Notes: a model not told the origin generated them from the sequence alone. A stretch of 64,000 bases of DNA from Rhodococcus rhodochrous (GCF_014854695.1 NZ_CP027558.1:124001-188000), one strand, 5' to 3'. Counted from the stretch's first letter, positions 7,469 to 16,655 are shown. Made by a program: numbers and translations.

Positions 7469-9546
7469 GCGGGCTTCCTCTCGATGATGATGTGGCCGAC
7501 TGCGTCGACGGTGGCGTGCTGGTTCATGCCGATGATGGTCGTGGAGTCGAACTGCTCGACGATGGCGGGTCCTTCGATGGTATTGCCGGCCAGAAGAAGC
7601 GATCGATCGTAGACCGGGGTGTCGATCCACTGGGGCGCGGCCGTTTCGTCGCGCCAGAATAATGCGCGGGTCATGGTCTTGATCGCCGCGGAGCAGTCGG
7701 CGGTGCCCTTGTCGATCTCGGTGATACGGACGTGCGGTACGGCGCCGACACCCGTGACGCGGATGTTGATCAGCTGCACCGGCTTGTCGTCGAAACGCTG
7801 GGAGTAGGTTCGTCCGTGTGCCTCGTGGAAGGCCTCGGCGACGGTCTTGACCCAGACATCGTCGATGTCGCCGTCGGGAGCGGGGACGCGTAGTTCGTAG
7901 CCCTGTCCGACATAGCGGCAATCCACGCTTCGTTCGAGCGAGATGTTCTCGGTGGGAACGCCGTCGGCTTCCAGTTGGGCGATGGCTTCGCGGGCGAGTC
8001 GGTCCATCTGTGTCTGTAGCAGGTTCAGGTCTGCGTCCGCGGAGGAGGTCCAGACGGTGGTGGGAATTTCGTACCGGATGTCGGTGGTCAGCAATCCGAC
8101 TGCGGAGGTGATGCCGGGGTGTCCGGGCACGATGACACGGGGAATGCCGAGTTGGTCTGCGATCTGCCATGCGAAGAGGGGGCCGGCACCGCCCTCGGCG
8201 ATGAGCGAGAAGTCGCGCGGGTCGTAACCTTTGCGTACCGAGTGGAGGCTGATCGCTTCGGTCATGGAATGGGCGAGGATCTTGAAGATCCCCATCGCGG
8301 CCTCGTCCAGGGTGGTTCCGAGCTTGTCGGCGATGTGGGTCTGGATCGCGGTACGGGCCAACTCGGGTTCGACCTTCATGGTTCCGGACAGGAAGCTGTC
8401 CTCACGCAGCCAGCCCATCATGACCATAGCGTCGGTCGAGGTCGGTTCGGTGCCGCCACGGGCGTAGCAGGCGGGTCCGGGGAATGCCCCGGCGCTTCGA
8501 GGTCCGACCCGGAACATGCCGCCTTCGTCGACCATGGCGATGGAACCGCCACCGGCGCCGATCGTGTCGACCTCCGCCATCGGCACCATGGCGTGGTAGT
8601 CGCCGATGCGGGTGTCGAGGAGATGCTTCATTCGGAGGGTGCCGTTCGGCGCCACACCGATGTCGGCGGAGGTTCCGCCCACGTCAAGTGTGATGACGCT
8701 CGGGAAGCCGGAGGCCTTACCGATAGCGCATCCTCCCAGCAATCCGGCGACCACACCGCTGGTCAGCAGCGAGACCGGCTGTTCGCTGGCGCTGCGCGAG
8801 GTGACCAGACCGCCAGCGGAGGTCATAAGATGCACGTCGTCGCCGACCTGCGCCTCTGCGGCCTTCTTTGCGAGGTTGGCGATGTAGCTCGAGGTCTTCG
8901 GTCCGATGAAGGCGTTGAGTGCCGCAGTGGAGAATCGTTCGTACTCGCGGTACTGGGGAGCAACCTCACTGGAGAGCGAGATGAACACCTCGGGGTACTC
9001 CTCGAGAATGATGTCCTTGACCCGTTTTTCGTGCGTGGGGTTGCGGTACGAGTGCAAGAAGGCAACGGCGATAGCGTCGACTCCGCGTTCACGGAGCAGG
9101 CGAACCTCTTGGCGCACTGCATCTTCGTCGAGCGGTACGAGGACGTTGCCGGAAGCATCGATCCGTTCGGGCACGACCCGGCGGTTGCGACGCGGCACCA
9201 ACTGCCATTTCTGCCAGGGCAGGTCCTGGTAGTTCGAGTAGTTTAGGGGACGCTTCTTGCGGGCGATGTGTAGAAGGTCGCGGAATCCCTCGGTCGTGAT
9301 CATGCCGACGTTGCACCCGTTGTGTTCGAGCACGATGTTGGTGGCAACGGTGGTGCCATGGAAGAACATGTCGATGTCGGATGGGTCGATGCCGGCGCGT
9401 TCGGCGAGGACCTCGATGCCGTCCATGGTTCCGATGGAGGGGTCGTGGTTCGTCGACGGGGTCTTGTGGACCACTACGGTGCCGTCGTCGTCCCACAGCA
9501 CGAGGTCGGTGAACGTGCCGCCGACGTCGACTCCAATTCTCTTCAT
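7465..9546 (-). CDS. hyuA: Hydantoinase/oxoprolinase family subunit A
   Basis: The 693-residue protein begins MKRIGVDVGGTFTD, the phosphate-binding strand of the ASKHA ATPase fold that is diagnostic of HyuA. Further matches are FHGTTVATN near residue 60, ITLDVGGTSADIG, and GAGGGSIAMVD. It is expected to activate the ring carbonyl with ATP while HyuB completes hydrolysis in the cytoplasm. The ATG at 9546 has GGAAG upstream. It is the first gene of the hyuA-hyuB-amidase unit and is transcribed away from the GntR regulator at 9869, which is the natural candidate for its control. Confidence 0.88.
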   Translation of the reverse strand: MKRIGVDVGGTFTDLVLWDDDGTVVVHKTPSTNHDPSIGTMDGIEVLAERAGIDPSDIDMFFHGTTVATNIVLEHNGCNVGMITTEGFRDLLHIARKKRPLNYSNYQDLPWQKWQLVPRRNRRVVPERIDASGNVLVPLDEDAVRQEVRLLRERGVDAIAVAFLHSYRNPTHEKRVKDIILEEYPEVFISLSSEVAPQYREYERFSTAALNAFIGPKTSSYIANLAKKAAEAQVGDDVHLMTSAGGLVTSRSASEQPVSLLTSGVVAGLLGGCAIGKASGFPSVITLDVGGTSADIGVAPNGTLRMKHLLDTRIGDYHAMVPMAEVDTIGAGGGSIAMVDEGGMFRVGPRSAGAFPGPACYARGGTEPTSTDAMVMMGWLREDSFLSGTMKVEPELARTAIQTHIADKLGTTLDEAAMGIFKILAHSMTEAISLHSVRKGYDPRDFSLIAEGGAGPLFAWQIADQLGIPRVIVPGHPGITSAVGLLTTDIRYEIPTTVWTSSADADLNLLQTQMDRLAREAIAQLEADGVPTENISLERSVDCRYVGQGYELRVPAPDGDIDDVWVKTVAEAFHEAHGRTYSQRFDDKPVQLINIRVTGVGAVPHVRITEIDKGTADCSAAIKTMTRALFWRDETAAPQWIDTPVYDRSLLLAGNTIEGPAIVEQFDSTTIIGMNQHATVDAVGHIIIERKPA

Positions 9547-9868
9547 CAATACTTCCAATCTTTCGGTGCCCGCGAGGAGCGGAGGGGACGACCGAGCCGT
9601 GCGGCGGTCCGAAGTCTGGGGTGGTGGGTCACTGGGAGGGTGATGTAGGTCATCGTGCTTGAGGGCGACCAAGAAATCAATACCTCAGATGTTTTCGGGA
9701 GAAATCTGCCCAAAATCGCGGTCCGATCGGTTCAATCCTTGGAAAAATCACCTAAAGGGCGGATGATTAGGGGGTATGGGACAGGTGCGCGGCGCCCTAA
9801 CTCGGCCGCAGCGTCGGGTTAGGCTCAGGCCGTTCACCGCAGCTTTCGAGAGAGAAGAGTCGACGCTC
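9547..9868. promoter_or_regulatory. Divergent promoter region between hyuA and the GntR gene
   Basis: About 320 bases separate the two start codons. The part from 9668 to 9770 is clearly richer in A and T than its surroundings (for example GAAATCAATACC and GGAAAAATCACC) and probably holds both promoters and the GntR operator. No exact palindrome could be assigned to the regulator. Confidence 0.5.
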
Positions 9869-10603
9869 GTGACCGAACCGACGACCGGGGACGCACCCGT
9901 CAAGAACGGACCTGCCTATGCGGTCCTCGCGGAGCACCTGCGCAACCGAATCCTGTCCGGTGAGTTGCAACCCGGTGTCCGGTTGCCCGGAGAGGCAGAG
10001 TTGACCGCTGAATTCGGTGTCGGTCGCAGCACCATCCGTGAGGCCTTGCGTTCGCTGGCGAGCCAGAACTTGATCACCACGACTCGGGGAGTCACCGGCG
10101 GTAGTTTCGTCGCCGCGCCGAGTGTCGGGCATATCAGTGCGCATCTCGAGACGGGTGTGGCATTGATGGCGGCGGCTGAGACGGTCACCGTCGCGCAGCT
10201 GATGGAAGTGCGTAACCTCATGGAGGTGCCGGCGGCCGGCATGGCGGCATTCCGTCGGACCGATGAGCACCTCGAGCAACTCGAAGCGTCGATCTTCGAC
10301 CCACACAGCTTGCAGGGACCCGAGACGTTCGCGAAGAATCAGGAGTTCCATTTGGTTCTTCTTCGGGCGACGGACAATCCGTTGCTGGAGTTGATCACTG
10401 CGCCGGTGTTTCGAGTGCTGTCCAGCAGGTTCGGGCGCGAGCATGCCCCGCAGGGGTTCTGGCAGTGTGTCGATCACGATCACCGTGCGATCCTCGATGT
10501 CGTCGCTGCCGGAGACTCCATGGCTGCGATGGATCTGATGCGCAGGCATCTGGACAACTTGGGCGACTCGTATCGCCGGATGGATCGCCGCGGACAGGCT
10601 TGA
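9869..10603 (+). CDS. GntR-family regulator, FadR/FCD subfamily
   Basis: The 244-residue protein starts at GTG 9869, after AGAGAGAAG. The N-terminal winged helix-turn-helix spans about residues 15-80, with RLPGEAELTAEFGVGRSTIREAL as the recognition region. The C-terminal all-helical FCD domain carries the spaced Asp/His residues (FHLVLLRAT, CVDHDHRAI, RRHLDN) that bind a metal and an organic-acid ligand. Its location between hyuA and the CoA-transferase operon suggests that it senses a carboxylate intermediate and represses both sides. An upstream in-frame ATG at 9776 would add residues with no family support. Confidence 0.85.
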   Translation: MTEPTTGDAPVKNGPAYAVLAEHLRNRILSGELQPGVRLPGEAELTAEFGVGRSTIREALRSLASQNLITTTRGVTGGSFVAAPSVGHISAHLETGVALMAAAETVTVAQLMEVRNLMEVPAAGMAAFRRTDEHLEQLEASIFDPHSLQGPETFAKNQEFHLVLLRATDNPLLELITAPVFRVLSSRFGREHAPQGFWQCVDHDHRAILDVVAAGDSMAAMDLMRRHLDNLGDSYRRMDRRGQA

Positions 10604-10671
10604 CTCAAAACATCTGCTTTTTAGGCGAGTAGGTATCGAAGATCCCCGGATGATTGCCTTGCTCTGCACTA

Positions 10672-10699
10672 TTGACCCTTGAAATGTCTGATGTATTGT
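10672..10699 (+). promoter_or_regulatory. Probable promoter of the MaoC to CitE operon
   Basis: TTGACC at 10672-10677 and TATTGT at 10694-10699 with a 16-base spacer fit a primary-sigma promoter. The first gene starts at 10740 with a GGAGA ribosome site. Confidence 0.5.
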
Positions 10700-10739
10700 T
10701 CGAAGGAACGTACTCGCCGAACTGATGTGAGGAGACACG

Positions 10740-11297
10740 GTGGCAGTGCATCAGGCTGTTCTCGGCCGATTTTTCGAGGACTACGTTGTAGGGGACATCT
10801 ACCAGCACCCCATCGGGCGCACGATCTCCGAAGCCGACAACACGTGGATCACGTTGCTGTCGATGAACACCAACCAAAACCACTTCAACGCTCATCTCGC
10901 AGCGCAGAATCCCATCACCGACGGCAAGGTCATCGTCAACTCTGGACTGACTGTTGCTGTGGTACTCGGTATTTCGGTTCTCGACATGAGTCAGAACGCC
11001 ATCTCGAACCTGGCATTCACCGACATCAAGATGTCGCACCCGGTATACGTGGGCGACACCATCTACGCAGAAAGCATCTGCATAGGACTGCGCCGGTCCG
11101 AATCCCGGCCCTATGCCGGAATCGTCTCCATGATCACCCGGGGGCTGAATCAAGATGGAACCGAAGTCATCTCGTGGAAGCGGTCGGTCATGGTCGCTAC
11201 CCGCGAGAGCGGGATCGGCCAGAACTACTTCCCCGAAGCCAAGGGCGGACCGCTGCAACTGCCGACACCCGCCGACCCGGAAGGGGCGCTCTCATGA
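10740..11297 (+). CDS. MaoC-like enoyl-CoA hydratase, mesaconyl-CoA hydratase type
   Basis: This 185-residue hot-dog protein has a GTG start with GGAGA six bases upstream. TISEADN, the MNTNQNHFNAHLA stretch and VNSGLTVAVVLGIS follow the pattern of MaoC proteins related to mesaconyl-CoA (2-methylfumaryl-CoA) hydratases, where this region forms the hydration helix. It should hydrate an alpha,beta-unsaturated acyl-CoA produced by the dehydrogenase encoded three genes later. It is first in a five-gene operon with overlapping junctions (ATGA with the CoA-transferase). The exact acyl group is an inference from the neighbours. Confidence 0.8.
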   Translation: MAVHQAVLGRFFEDYVVGDIYQHPIGRTISEADNTWITLLSMNTNQNHFNAHLAAQNPITDGKVIVNSGLTVAVVLGISVLDMSQNAISNLAFTDIKMSHPVYVGDTIYAESICIGLRRSESRPYAGIVSMITRGLNQDGTEVISWKRSVMVATRESGIGQNYFPEAKGGPLQLPTPADPEGALS

Positions 11298-12508
11298 AAC
11301 CACTCGAAGACGTCCGCATTATCTCGCTCGAGCAGTACGGCGCAGGCCCGTTCGGCAGCGTCCACCTCGCCGACCTCGGTGCCGACGTGATCAAGATCGA
11401 AGATCCGAACGTGGGGGGCGACGTCGGACGTTACGTCCCGCCCTACAACGACGCCGAGGACTCGTTGTTCTTCGAAACCTTCAACCGCAACAAGCGCAGC
11501 CTCTCACTCGACCTGTCGTCCCCCGCCGGGCGCGCAGTGTTCGAGGACCTCGTCCGCACCAGCGACGCGGTCTACTCCAATCTCCGCGGAGATGTGCCCG
11601 CGAAAATCGGCATTACTTACGACGACCTCAAGCACCTCAATCCGGCTATCGTCTGCTGCAGCCTCACGGGCTTCGGTATGACCGGACCGCGTGCGAAAGA
11701 GCCCGGCTACGACTATATCCTGCAAGGCCTCGCAGGATGGATGAGCGTCACCGGCGACCCAGACGGACCTCCTACCAAGTCCGGGCTCTCGCTCGTGGAC
11801 TATTCGGGCGGATTCGTCGCTGCGATCAGTTTGCTGTCCGGGCTACACGCCGCCAAACGGGACGGCATCGGCGGGGACTGCGACGTCTCGCTCTACGACA
11901 CCGCGATGTCGCTGCTCACCTACCCGGCCACCTGGCATCTGAACGCTGGCTTCGAACCGGTACGTACCAAGAACTCGGCGCACCCCTCCCTCGTACCGTT
12001 CCAGGCCTTCGAGGCCAGCGACGGTTGGTTCGTCGTCGGTTGCGCCAAGGAGAAGTTCTGGGAACGCCTCGTCGTTGCGATCGACAGGCCCGATCTGGGC
12101 GCCGATCCACGTTTCGCGAACTTCGCACTGCGCGGTGAGCACCAGGACGAACTGCTCCCCATCCTCGAGCAGACCTTCGTCAGCCAGCCCGTGGACTACT
12201 GGCTCTCGCGCCTGGGGCCTGCCGGTGTGCCGGCGGGTCCGATCAACGACGTCGCCCAGGCCCTCACCGAACCGCACACCCTTGCACGAGGTCTCCTCGT
12301 CGAGACCGACCACCCCACCTTCGGAACGGTGCGCCAAGTTGCCTCACCGGTCCGGTTCGGCTCCGAGACGACGCAGTACCGGCGCGCGCCGCTACGCAAC
12401 GAGCATTTCGACGAGATCATCCGCGACCTCGGCTACAGCGCCGAGCGTGTTGCGGAACTGGTCGGGCAAGGTGCCTTCGGCAAGCAGGCAAGCGGGGCTC
12501 GGGCGTGA
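11294..12508 (+). CDS. Family III CoA-transferase (CaiB/BaiF)
   Basis: The 404-residue protein has the standard family start (LEDVRIISLEQYGAGPFGS), the FFETFNRNKRSLSLDL segment and the catalytic aspartate, D169 in SLVDYSGG, at the position known from formyl-CoA transferase. It moves CoA from a donor acyl-CoA to a carboxylate in the cytoplasm. The start overlaps the stop of the MaoC gene, so the two are translationally coupled. In this operon it would activate the carboxylic acid that enters the pathway; succinyl-CoA or acetyl-CoA are usual donors. Full length, with no sign of decay. Confidence 0.88.
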   Translation: MKPLEDVRIISLEQYGAGPFGSVHLADLGADVIKIEDPNVGGDVGRYVPPYNDAEDSLFFETFNRNKRSLSLDLSSPAGRAVFEDLVRTSDAVYSNLRGDVPAKIGITYDDLKHLNPAIVCCSLTGFGMTGPRAKEPGYDYILQGLAGWMSVTGDPDGPPTKSGLSLVDYSGGFVAAISLLSGLHAAKRDGIGGDCDVSLYDTAMSLLTYPATWHLNAGFEPVRTKNSAHPSLVPFQAFEASDGWFVVGCAKEKFWERLVVAIDRPDLGADPRFANFALRGEHQDELLPILEQTFVSQPVDYWLSRLGPAGVPAGPINDVAQALTEPHTLARGLLVETDHPTFGTVRQVASPVRFGSETTQYRRAPLRNEHFDEIIRDLGYSAERVAELVGQGAFGKQASGARA

Positions 12509-13881
12509 CGTCGTCGGTACTTGCCCAATGGGCCCACGGTCTGACTCTTGCGGACCTGTCCGACGATGTCCGGCATGCGGTCGCCCGGCATCTTCTCGAC
12601 GGGGTCGGCAATGCCGTCGCCGCGCAACGGCTCGGATACGGGCGCGCGGCGTGGACGGTCGCCGATGCACTCGGCGGTCCGGCCGAAGCCAGACCGCTAA
12701 CCGGGACGCGGGCGATCTCCGCTCCGGCTGCAGCTATGGCGACCGCGGTGCTGGTGCACGCCTTGGACTTCGACGACACTCATGCCGGCGCCCTGGTTCA
12801 CGCCACCGCAGTCTCTCTGCCTGCGGCTTTCGCCGCCGGACAGCAGGTTCGAGCCACTGGCGCAGAAGTTCTTACCGCCGCTGCGATCGGACTGGAGACG
12901 GCGTGCCGCCTCGGGGCTGTCAGCCCGCATGGTTTTCACGGACGTGGCCTTCATGCGACAGCCGTGGTCGGCCCGTTCGCTGCAGCCCTCGTCGCCGGCA
13001 AGTTGACCGGATTGCCGGTGCCGGTCTTAGTGCACGCTCTTGGTGTCGCCGGATCATCGAGTGGAGGGTTGCTCGAGTTCCTCGACACCGATGCCGACAC
13101 CAAGGCGCTCCACCCTGGTTCGGCCACGCTGGGCGGGATTCTCGCAGCCCGGCTGGCTGCTGCGGGCGCCAGCGGTCCGGAATCGGTGTTCGAGGGGCGT
13201 CGGGGTGTGTATGCGTCGATGTCGGAGCGGACCGCGGACCTCACGGTGCTGACGGACGGGTTGGGCACAGACTGGGAAGCGACCCGTATCGGCATCAAGC
13301 CCTATCCGAGTTGCCAGCTCATGCATGTCACTCTCGACGCGGTTGCAGCGGCTCTGACCGACACGGCCGTCGAGCCTGCCCAAGTGGTCGACATCGAGGT
13401 GCACGTTCATCCGGATTCGGTGCCGATCGTGTGTGGTCCGAACGCAGGTGTGGCCGCACCGCGCAGCACTTATGACGGGAAGTTCGACCTGCCGTGGAGC
13501 GTTGCTGCACTCGTGCACGACGGACATATCGACGTCGCGACCTACACCGACACTTCGATCGTCCGCGATTCGGTGCTCGCGACCGCTCGAACGGTCCGTG
13601 TCGTCGAAGCCCCGACCGAGGGGCCGGCAGCATCGGCACCCGGACATGCGATCATCACCCTCGACGACGGGCGTGTACTCGAGGGACGCGTCGAAGGTAG
13701 CCGCGGCACCGCCGCATTCCCCCTCGACGATCAGCAGTTGCTCGCCAAGTTCACCGCCAACTGCGGCGATCATCCCCGTGCCTCAGAGCTCGCCGACCGC
13801 ATCTTCGGGTTGGCTGACGAGCCGAATCTGACCGCCGTACTCGATCTCGCGGCCCTCATTGCACCCGCACCCCTGCACTGA
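12505..13881 (+). CDS. MmgE/PrpD family protein
   Basis: The 458-residue protein belongs to the MmgE/PrpD family: HLLDGVGNAVAA near the N-terminus, HALDFDDTHAGALVHATAVSLPAAFA, and KPYPSCQLMH in the middle domain. Known members are 2-methylcitrate dehydratase, cis-aconitate decarboxylase (itaconate formation) and iminodisuccinate epimerase, all acting on C4-C7 polycarboxylates. The GTG start overlaps the previous stop (GTGA). A polycarboxylate substrate agrees with the mesaconyl-type hydratase and CitE-type lyase in the same operon, but dehydratase, decarboxylase and isomerase activity cannot be told apart here. Confidence 0.85.
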   Translation: MTSSVLAQWAHGLTLADLSDDVRHAVARHLLDGVGNAVAAQRLGYGRAAWTVADALGGPAEARPLTGTRAISAPAAAMATAVLVHALDFDDTHAGALVHATAVSLPAAFAAGQQVRATGAEVLTAAAIGLETACRLGAVSPHGFHGRGLHATAVVGPFAAALVAGKLTGLPVPVLVHALGVAGSSSGGLLEFLDTDADTKALHPGSATLGGILAARLAAAGASGPESVFEGRRGVYASMSERTADLTVLTDGLGTDWEATRIGIKPYPSCQLMHVTLDAVAAALTDTAVEPAQVVDIEVHVHPDSVPIVCGPNAGVAAPRSTYDGKFDLPWSVAALVHDGHIDVATYTDTSIVRDSVLATARTVRVVEAPTEGPAASAPGHAIITLDDGRVLEGRVEGSRGTAAFPLDDQQLLAKFTANCGDHPRASELADRIFGLADEPNLTAVLDLAALIAPAPLH

Positions 13882-13898
13882 ACATCCTAGGAGCCATC

Positions 13899-15062
13899 AT
13901 GGATTTCACATTCGACGAGCAGCAACTGGCGTTCCGAAAGGCATTGCGTCACTTCGTGGACAAGGAAATCGTGCCCGTTGCCAATGAATGGGAGAAGTCG
14001 GGGCGGTATCCCACGGAGATCGTCGAACACATGAAGGCCATGGGATTGTTCGGCATCACCACCCCTGAAGAGTACGGCGGCATCGACCTCGACAAGGTGT
14101 CGTTCACACTCGTGTACGAGGAACTGGCTCGCGGCTGGATGGGCATCGCCGGAATTCTCGGCAGTCACAACCTGTCCTGCTGGATGATCAACCGTCACGG
14201 CACCGAGGAACAGAAGCAGACCCTGCTACCGAAACTGGCCACCGGAGAATGGCGGACCGGGATCGGGCTCACCGAGCCCGGCGCAGGCACAGACCTGCAG
14301 GGCATTCGAACGACTGCGCGCCGCGACGGGGACCATTACGTCGTCAACGGCGCGAAGACGTGGATCACCAACGCCCGGCACGCCAATGTCCTCCCAGTCC
14401 TGGTGAAGACCGACCCGTCTGCAGAGCCTGCGCACAAGGGCATGAGCATCCTGCTGATTGACACCACGCTTCCCGGGTTCGAGGTGCAACGTGATCTCGG
14501 CAAACTGGGGTACAAGGGCACCGAGTCCTGCGAAATCCTGCTCGACAACATTCGGGTACCTGCGGACGCATTGCTTGGCGGAACGGAGGGGCGCGGTTTG
14601 CAGCAGGCCTTGTCCGGCCTGGAAATCGGCAGGCTCAACATTGCAGGCCGTAGCGTCGGTATCGCTCAAGCAGCCTACGATGCAGCACTGTCCTACGCGC
14701 GAGAGCGCACGGCGTTCGGGCAGCCGATCGCGGACTTCCAGGCGATCCAGCTCAAGCTGGCGGACATCGCCACCCATTTGCAGGCCGCCCGGTTGATGAC
14801 GTATTGGGCTGCTTCGCAGGCAGATTCGGGTAAGCGCGTGGACATGGAGGCTGGAATGGCGAAGTACTTCGCGTCCGAGACGGCCATCACCGCGAGCCTC
14901 GAAGCGATGCGTATCCACGGCGGCTACGGATACTCGACGGAATTCGTCGTCGAACGGTTGTACCGCGACGCGCCTCTCATGTCGATCGGAGAGGGCACCA
15001 ACGACATCATGCGGACCGTCATCGCCAAGGCGCTGGTCTCCGGCTCCGGGGTCATCGGGTGA
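13899..15062 (+). CDS. Acyl-CoA dehydrogenase
   Basis: A 387-residue flavoprotein of the acyl-CoA dehydrogenase family. It has the FAD-contact stretch IGLTEPGAGTD, the WITNA motif, RTAFGQPIADFQAIQ and RIHGGYGYS. The catalytic base is in the SCAD/MCAD position, E365 in GEGTNDI. It should oxidise a short or branched acyl-CoA to the 2-enoyl-CoA, passing electrons to ETF. It lies 17 bases after the PrpD gene, with AGGAG upstream, and its stop overlaps the start of the lyase gene. A succinyl- or methylsuccinyl-type thioester is likely from context only. Confidence 0.88.
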   Translation: MDFTFDEQQLAFRKALRHFVDKEIVPVANEWEKSGRYPTEIVEHMKAMGLFGITTPEEYGGIDLDKVSFTLVYEELARGWMGIAGILGSHNLSCWMINRHGTEEQKQTLLPKLATGEWRTGIGLTEPGAGTDLQGIRTTARRDGDHYVVNGAKTWITNARHANVLPVLVKTDPSAEPAHKGMSILLIDTTLPGFEVQRDLGKLGYKGTESCEILLDNIRVPADALLGGTEGRGLQQALSGLEIGRLNIAGRSVGIAQAAYDAALSYARERTAFGQPIADFQAIQLKLADIATHLQAARLMTYWAASQADSGKRVDMEAGMAKYFASETAITASLEAMRIHGGYGYSTEFVVERLYRDAPLMSIGEGTNDIMRTVIAKALVSGSGVIG

Positions 15063-15886
15063 GCGTGGCGCTGACTTACCTGTATGTCCCGGGTGACCGC
15101 CCGGAGCGTTTCGACAAAGCACTCGCTTCGGGTGCCGATGCGGTAGTGCTGGACCTCGAGGACGCGGTCGCCGTTGATCGGAAGGAACTTGCGCGCGAAA
15201 CTGTTGCGCGGTGGATCGCTGCACTCACACCCGGTTCCGTGGAGGTGTGGGTGCGGGTGAACCCGGGTGACCTGCAGGAAGCGGACATCCAGTCTGTCGC
15301 CCACCCGCGACTGACGGGAGTGTGGTTGCCGAAAGTAGGATCCGCACGCGAGGTCGAACAGGTCGACGGCCTCCTAACTGACCTCTGTCCCGGGGCGGCG
15401 GTATCCGCGCTGATCGAGACCGCTGCTGGCGTACTCGACGCCCTGGCCATCGCGCGTGCGCCCCGGATGCGGTTCCTGCAACTCGGGGAAGTCGATCTGG
15501 CCGCCGATCTCGGTGTCGAAGTCGACGGCGATGACACAGCGCTGCTGTTCGCACGTAGCCAAGTCGTCGCGGCGAGTGTGGCGGCAGGGATAAACCCGCC
15601 CCCGGCCGCTGTGTCGCGCAATTTCCGCGACAGTGACGCTCTGGAGGCGGGTACCCGTGCTCTTGCACGGCTCGGGTTCGTCGGTCAGGCGTGTATTCAC
15701 CCTGCCCAGCTCGAACCGGTCCGACGAGTGTTCACACCTTCGCAGGACAAGGTACGTGCGGCACGCGCCGTGCTGGCCCGCCTAGAGGTAGCGGAGTCCG
15801 GTGTTGCCGTGGACGCGGCTGGCTTTTTGATCGATGAAGCAGTCGCTCGGCAAGCGCGTCGGGTGCTCGCGCATGTAGACCAATAG
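15059..15886 (+). CDS. HpcH/HpaI-CitE family acyl-CoA lyase
   Basis: The 275-residue protein is CitE-like: YLYVPGDRPERF at the start, VLDLEDAV, a VWVRVNP strand, the metal ligands in IETAAGV and GEVDLAADLG, and the late CIHPAQ. Stand-alone actinobacterial CitE proteins are citramalyl-CoA or malyl-CoA lyases that cut a 3-hydroxyacyl-CoA into an oxoacid plus acyl-CoA. The GTG start overlaps the preceding stop. As the last gene of the operon it fits as the final C-C cleavage step after CoA transfer, dehydrogenation and hydration. Whether pyruvate or glyoxylate is released is not known. Confidence 0.85.
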   Translation: MSVALTYLYVPGDRPERFDKALASGADAVVLDLEDAVAVDRKELARETVARWIAALTPGSVEVWVRVNPGDLQEADIQSVAHPRLTGVWLPKVGSAREVEQVDGLLTDLCPGAAVSALIETAAGVLDALAIARAPRMRFLQLGEVDLAADLGVEVDGDDTALLFARSQVVAASVAAGINPPPAAVSRNFRDSDALEAGTRALARLGFVGQACIHPAQLEPVRRVFTPSQDKVRAARAVLARLEVAESGVAVDAAGFLIDEAVARQARRVLAHVDQ

Positions 15887-15908
15887 CTGGAGCCCCAATT
15901 CTCCGCGT

Positions 15909-15956
15909 TGGTCCACTTCACGGAAAACCCGATCGCTTCTCACAAAATGGCACTGT
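15909..15956 (+). promoter_or_regulatory. Candidate MocR operator upstream of the MDMPI-SDR-LysE-PhzF operon
   Basis: TGGTCCACT (15909-15917) and AAAATGGCACTGT (15944-15956) occur 34-80 bases before the first gene. The same two words occur at 20658-20684 at the start of the MocR-type regulator gene. This is a repeated, non-coding element and probably the regulator's binding site. Confidence 0.65.
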
Positions 15957-15989
15957 TGAGACGGGGGACAGAGAGGGTTTCCTGGCGTC

Positions 15990-16649
15990 ATGAGGATCGA
16001 CGAAGGTGAACTTGTTACCGGACACGTTCGTGCAGGCGCACCGGGCGGAGCGCTGTCGGTTGATGGGTTCCGGGCGGCCGCTGATCACATTGTTGCGCTA
16101 GCGGCTGCTGTTGCGTCGGAGCAGTGGAACAACTCGGCGTTGGGGGAATGGACGGTGCGGTCGCTGGTGGGACATATCGGTCGCGCGCTGACCACGGTCG
16201 TCGACTATCTTTCACGGCCCGCCATCGAGCAGACTGTGCCGTCCACCGCCGACTACTACCTCTTGGCAGCTGAACTCGTCGACTCGGACGCAGTCCGCCG
16301 ACGCGGTGAGCAGGCCGGCGCCGAACTCGGCGAGGATCCCGCGGCCACGCTGGCGCAGATGCGAGACCGGGCGCTGCACGCTCTCGCCCACACCGACGAT
16401 CGGATCGTGACGACGGTGGTGGGTGGCATGTTGCTGTCGCACTACCTCCCGACTCGCACGTTCGAGTTGGCAGTGCACGGTCTGGACCTGGCCCGAGCGA
16501 CCGGACAGCCGGAATCGGTCCCGGTCGAGGCGCTGCGGGAGACGGTGTCGTTGGCGACCGAGCTGGCGGTGCGCCGTGGTCACGGTGAGACCGTCCTGCT
16601 CGCGTTGACCGGACGCGGAATCATTCCGAGCGACTTCAGTGTGGTGTGA
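15990..16649 (+). CDS. Maleylpyruvate isomerase family mycothiol-dependent protein
   Basis: The 219-residue protein has the actinobacterial MDMPI/DinB four-helix pattern: DGFRAAADHIVALAAAV, SALGEWTVRSLVGHI (the conserved W-T-V-x-L-x-G-H core with a metal-binding His), and a C-terminal TFELAVHGLDLARA with a second His. Family members bind a divalent metal and use mycothiol; known roles include maleylpyruvate isomerisation and thiol transfer, but most are uncharacterised. It opens a four-gene plus-strand operon (gaps of 6, 32 and 42 bases). The role here is unknown; thiol-linked detoxification is possible. Confidence 0.7.
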   Translation: MRIDEGELVTGHVRAGAPGGALSVDGFRAAADHIVALAAAVASEQWNNSALGEWTVRSLVGHIGRALTTVVDYLSRPAIEQTVPSTADYYLLAAELVDSDAVRRRGEQAGAELGEDPAATLAQMRDRALHALAHTDDRIVTTVVGGMLLSHYLPTRTFELAVHGLDLARATGQPESVPVEALRETVSLATELAVRRGHGETVLLALTGRGIIPSDFSVV

Positions 16650-16655
16650 ACTCCG

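Noticed and set aside
8119..9246. Open frame of 375 codons on the plus strand inside hyuA
   Set aside because: It is fully antisense to hyuA, which has a clear family match and an ATGA-coupled partner.
7465..9546. Acetone or acetophenone carboxylase subunit
   Set aside because: HyuA relatives include these, but the gamma subunit and other partners are missing and an amidase follows, so a hydantoinase/oxoprolinase role is preferred.
12075..13475. Open frame of 466 codons on the plus strand
   Set aside because: It overlaps the CoA-transferase and PrpD genes in another frame and has an Arg/Ser-rich composition without any motif.
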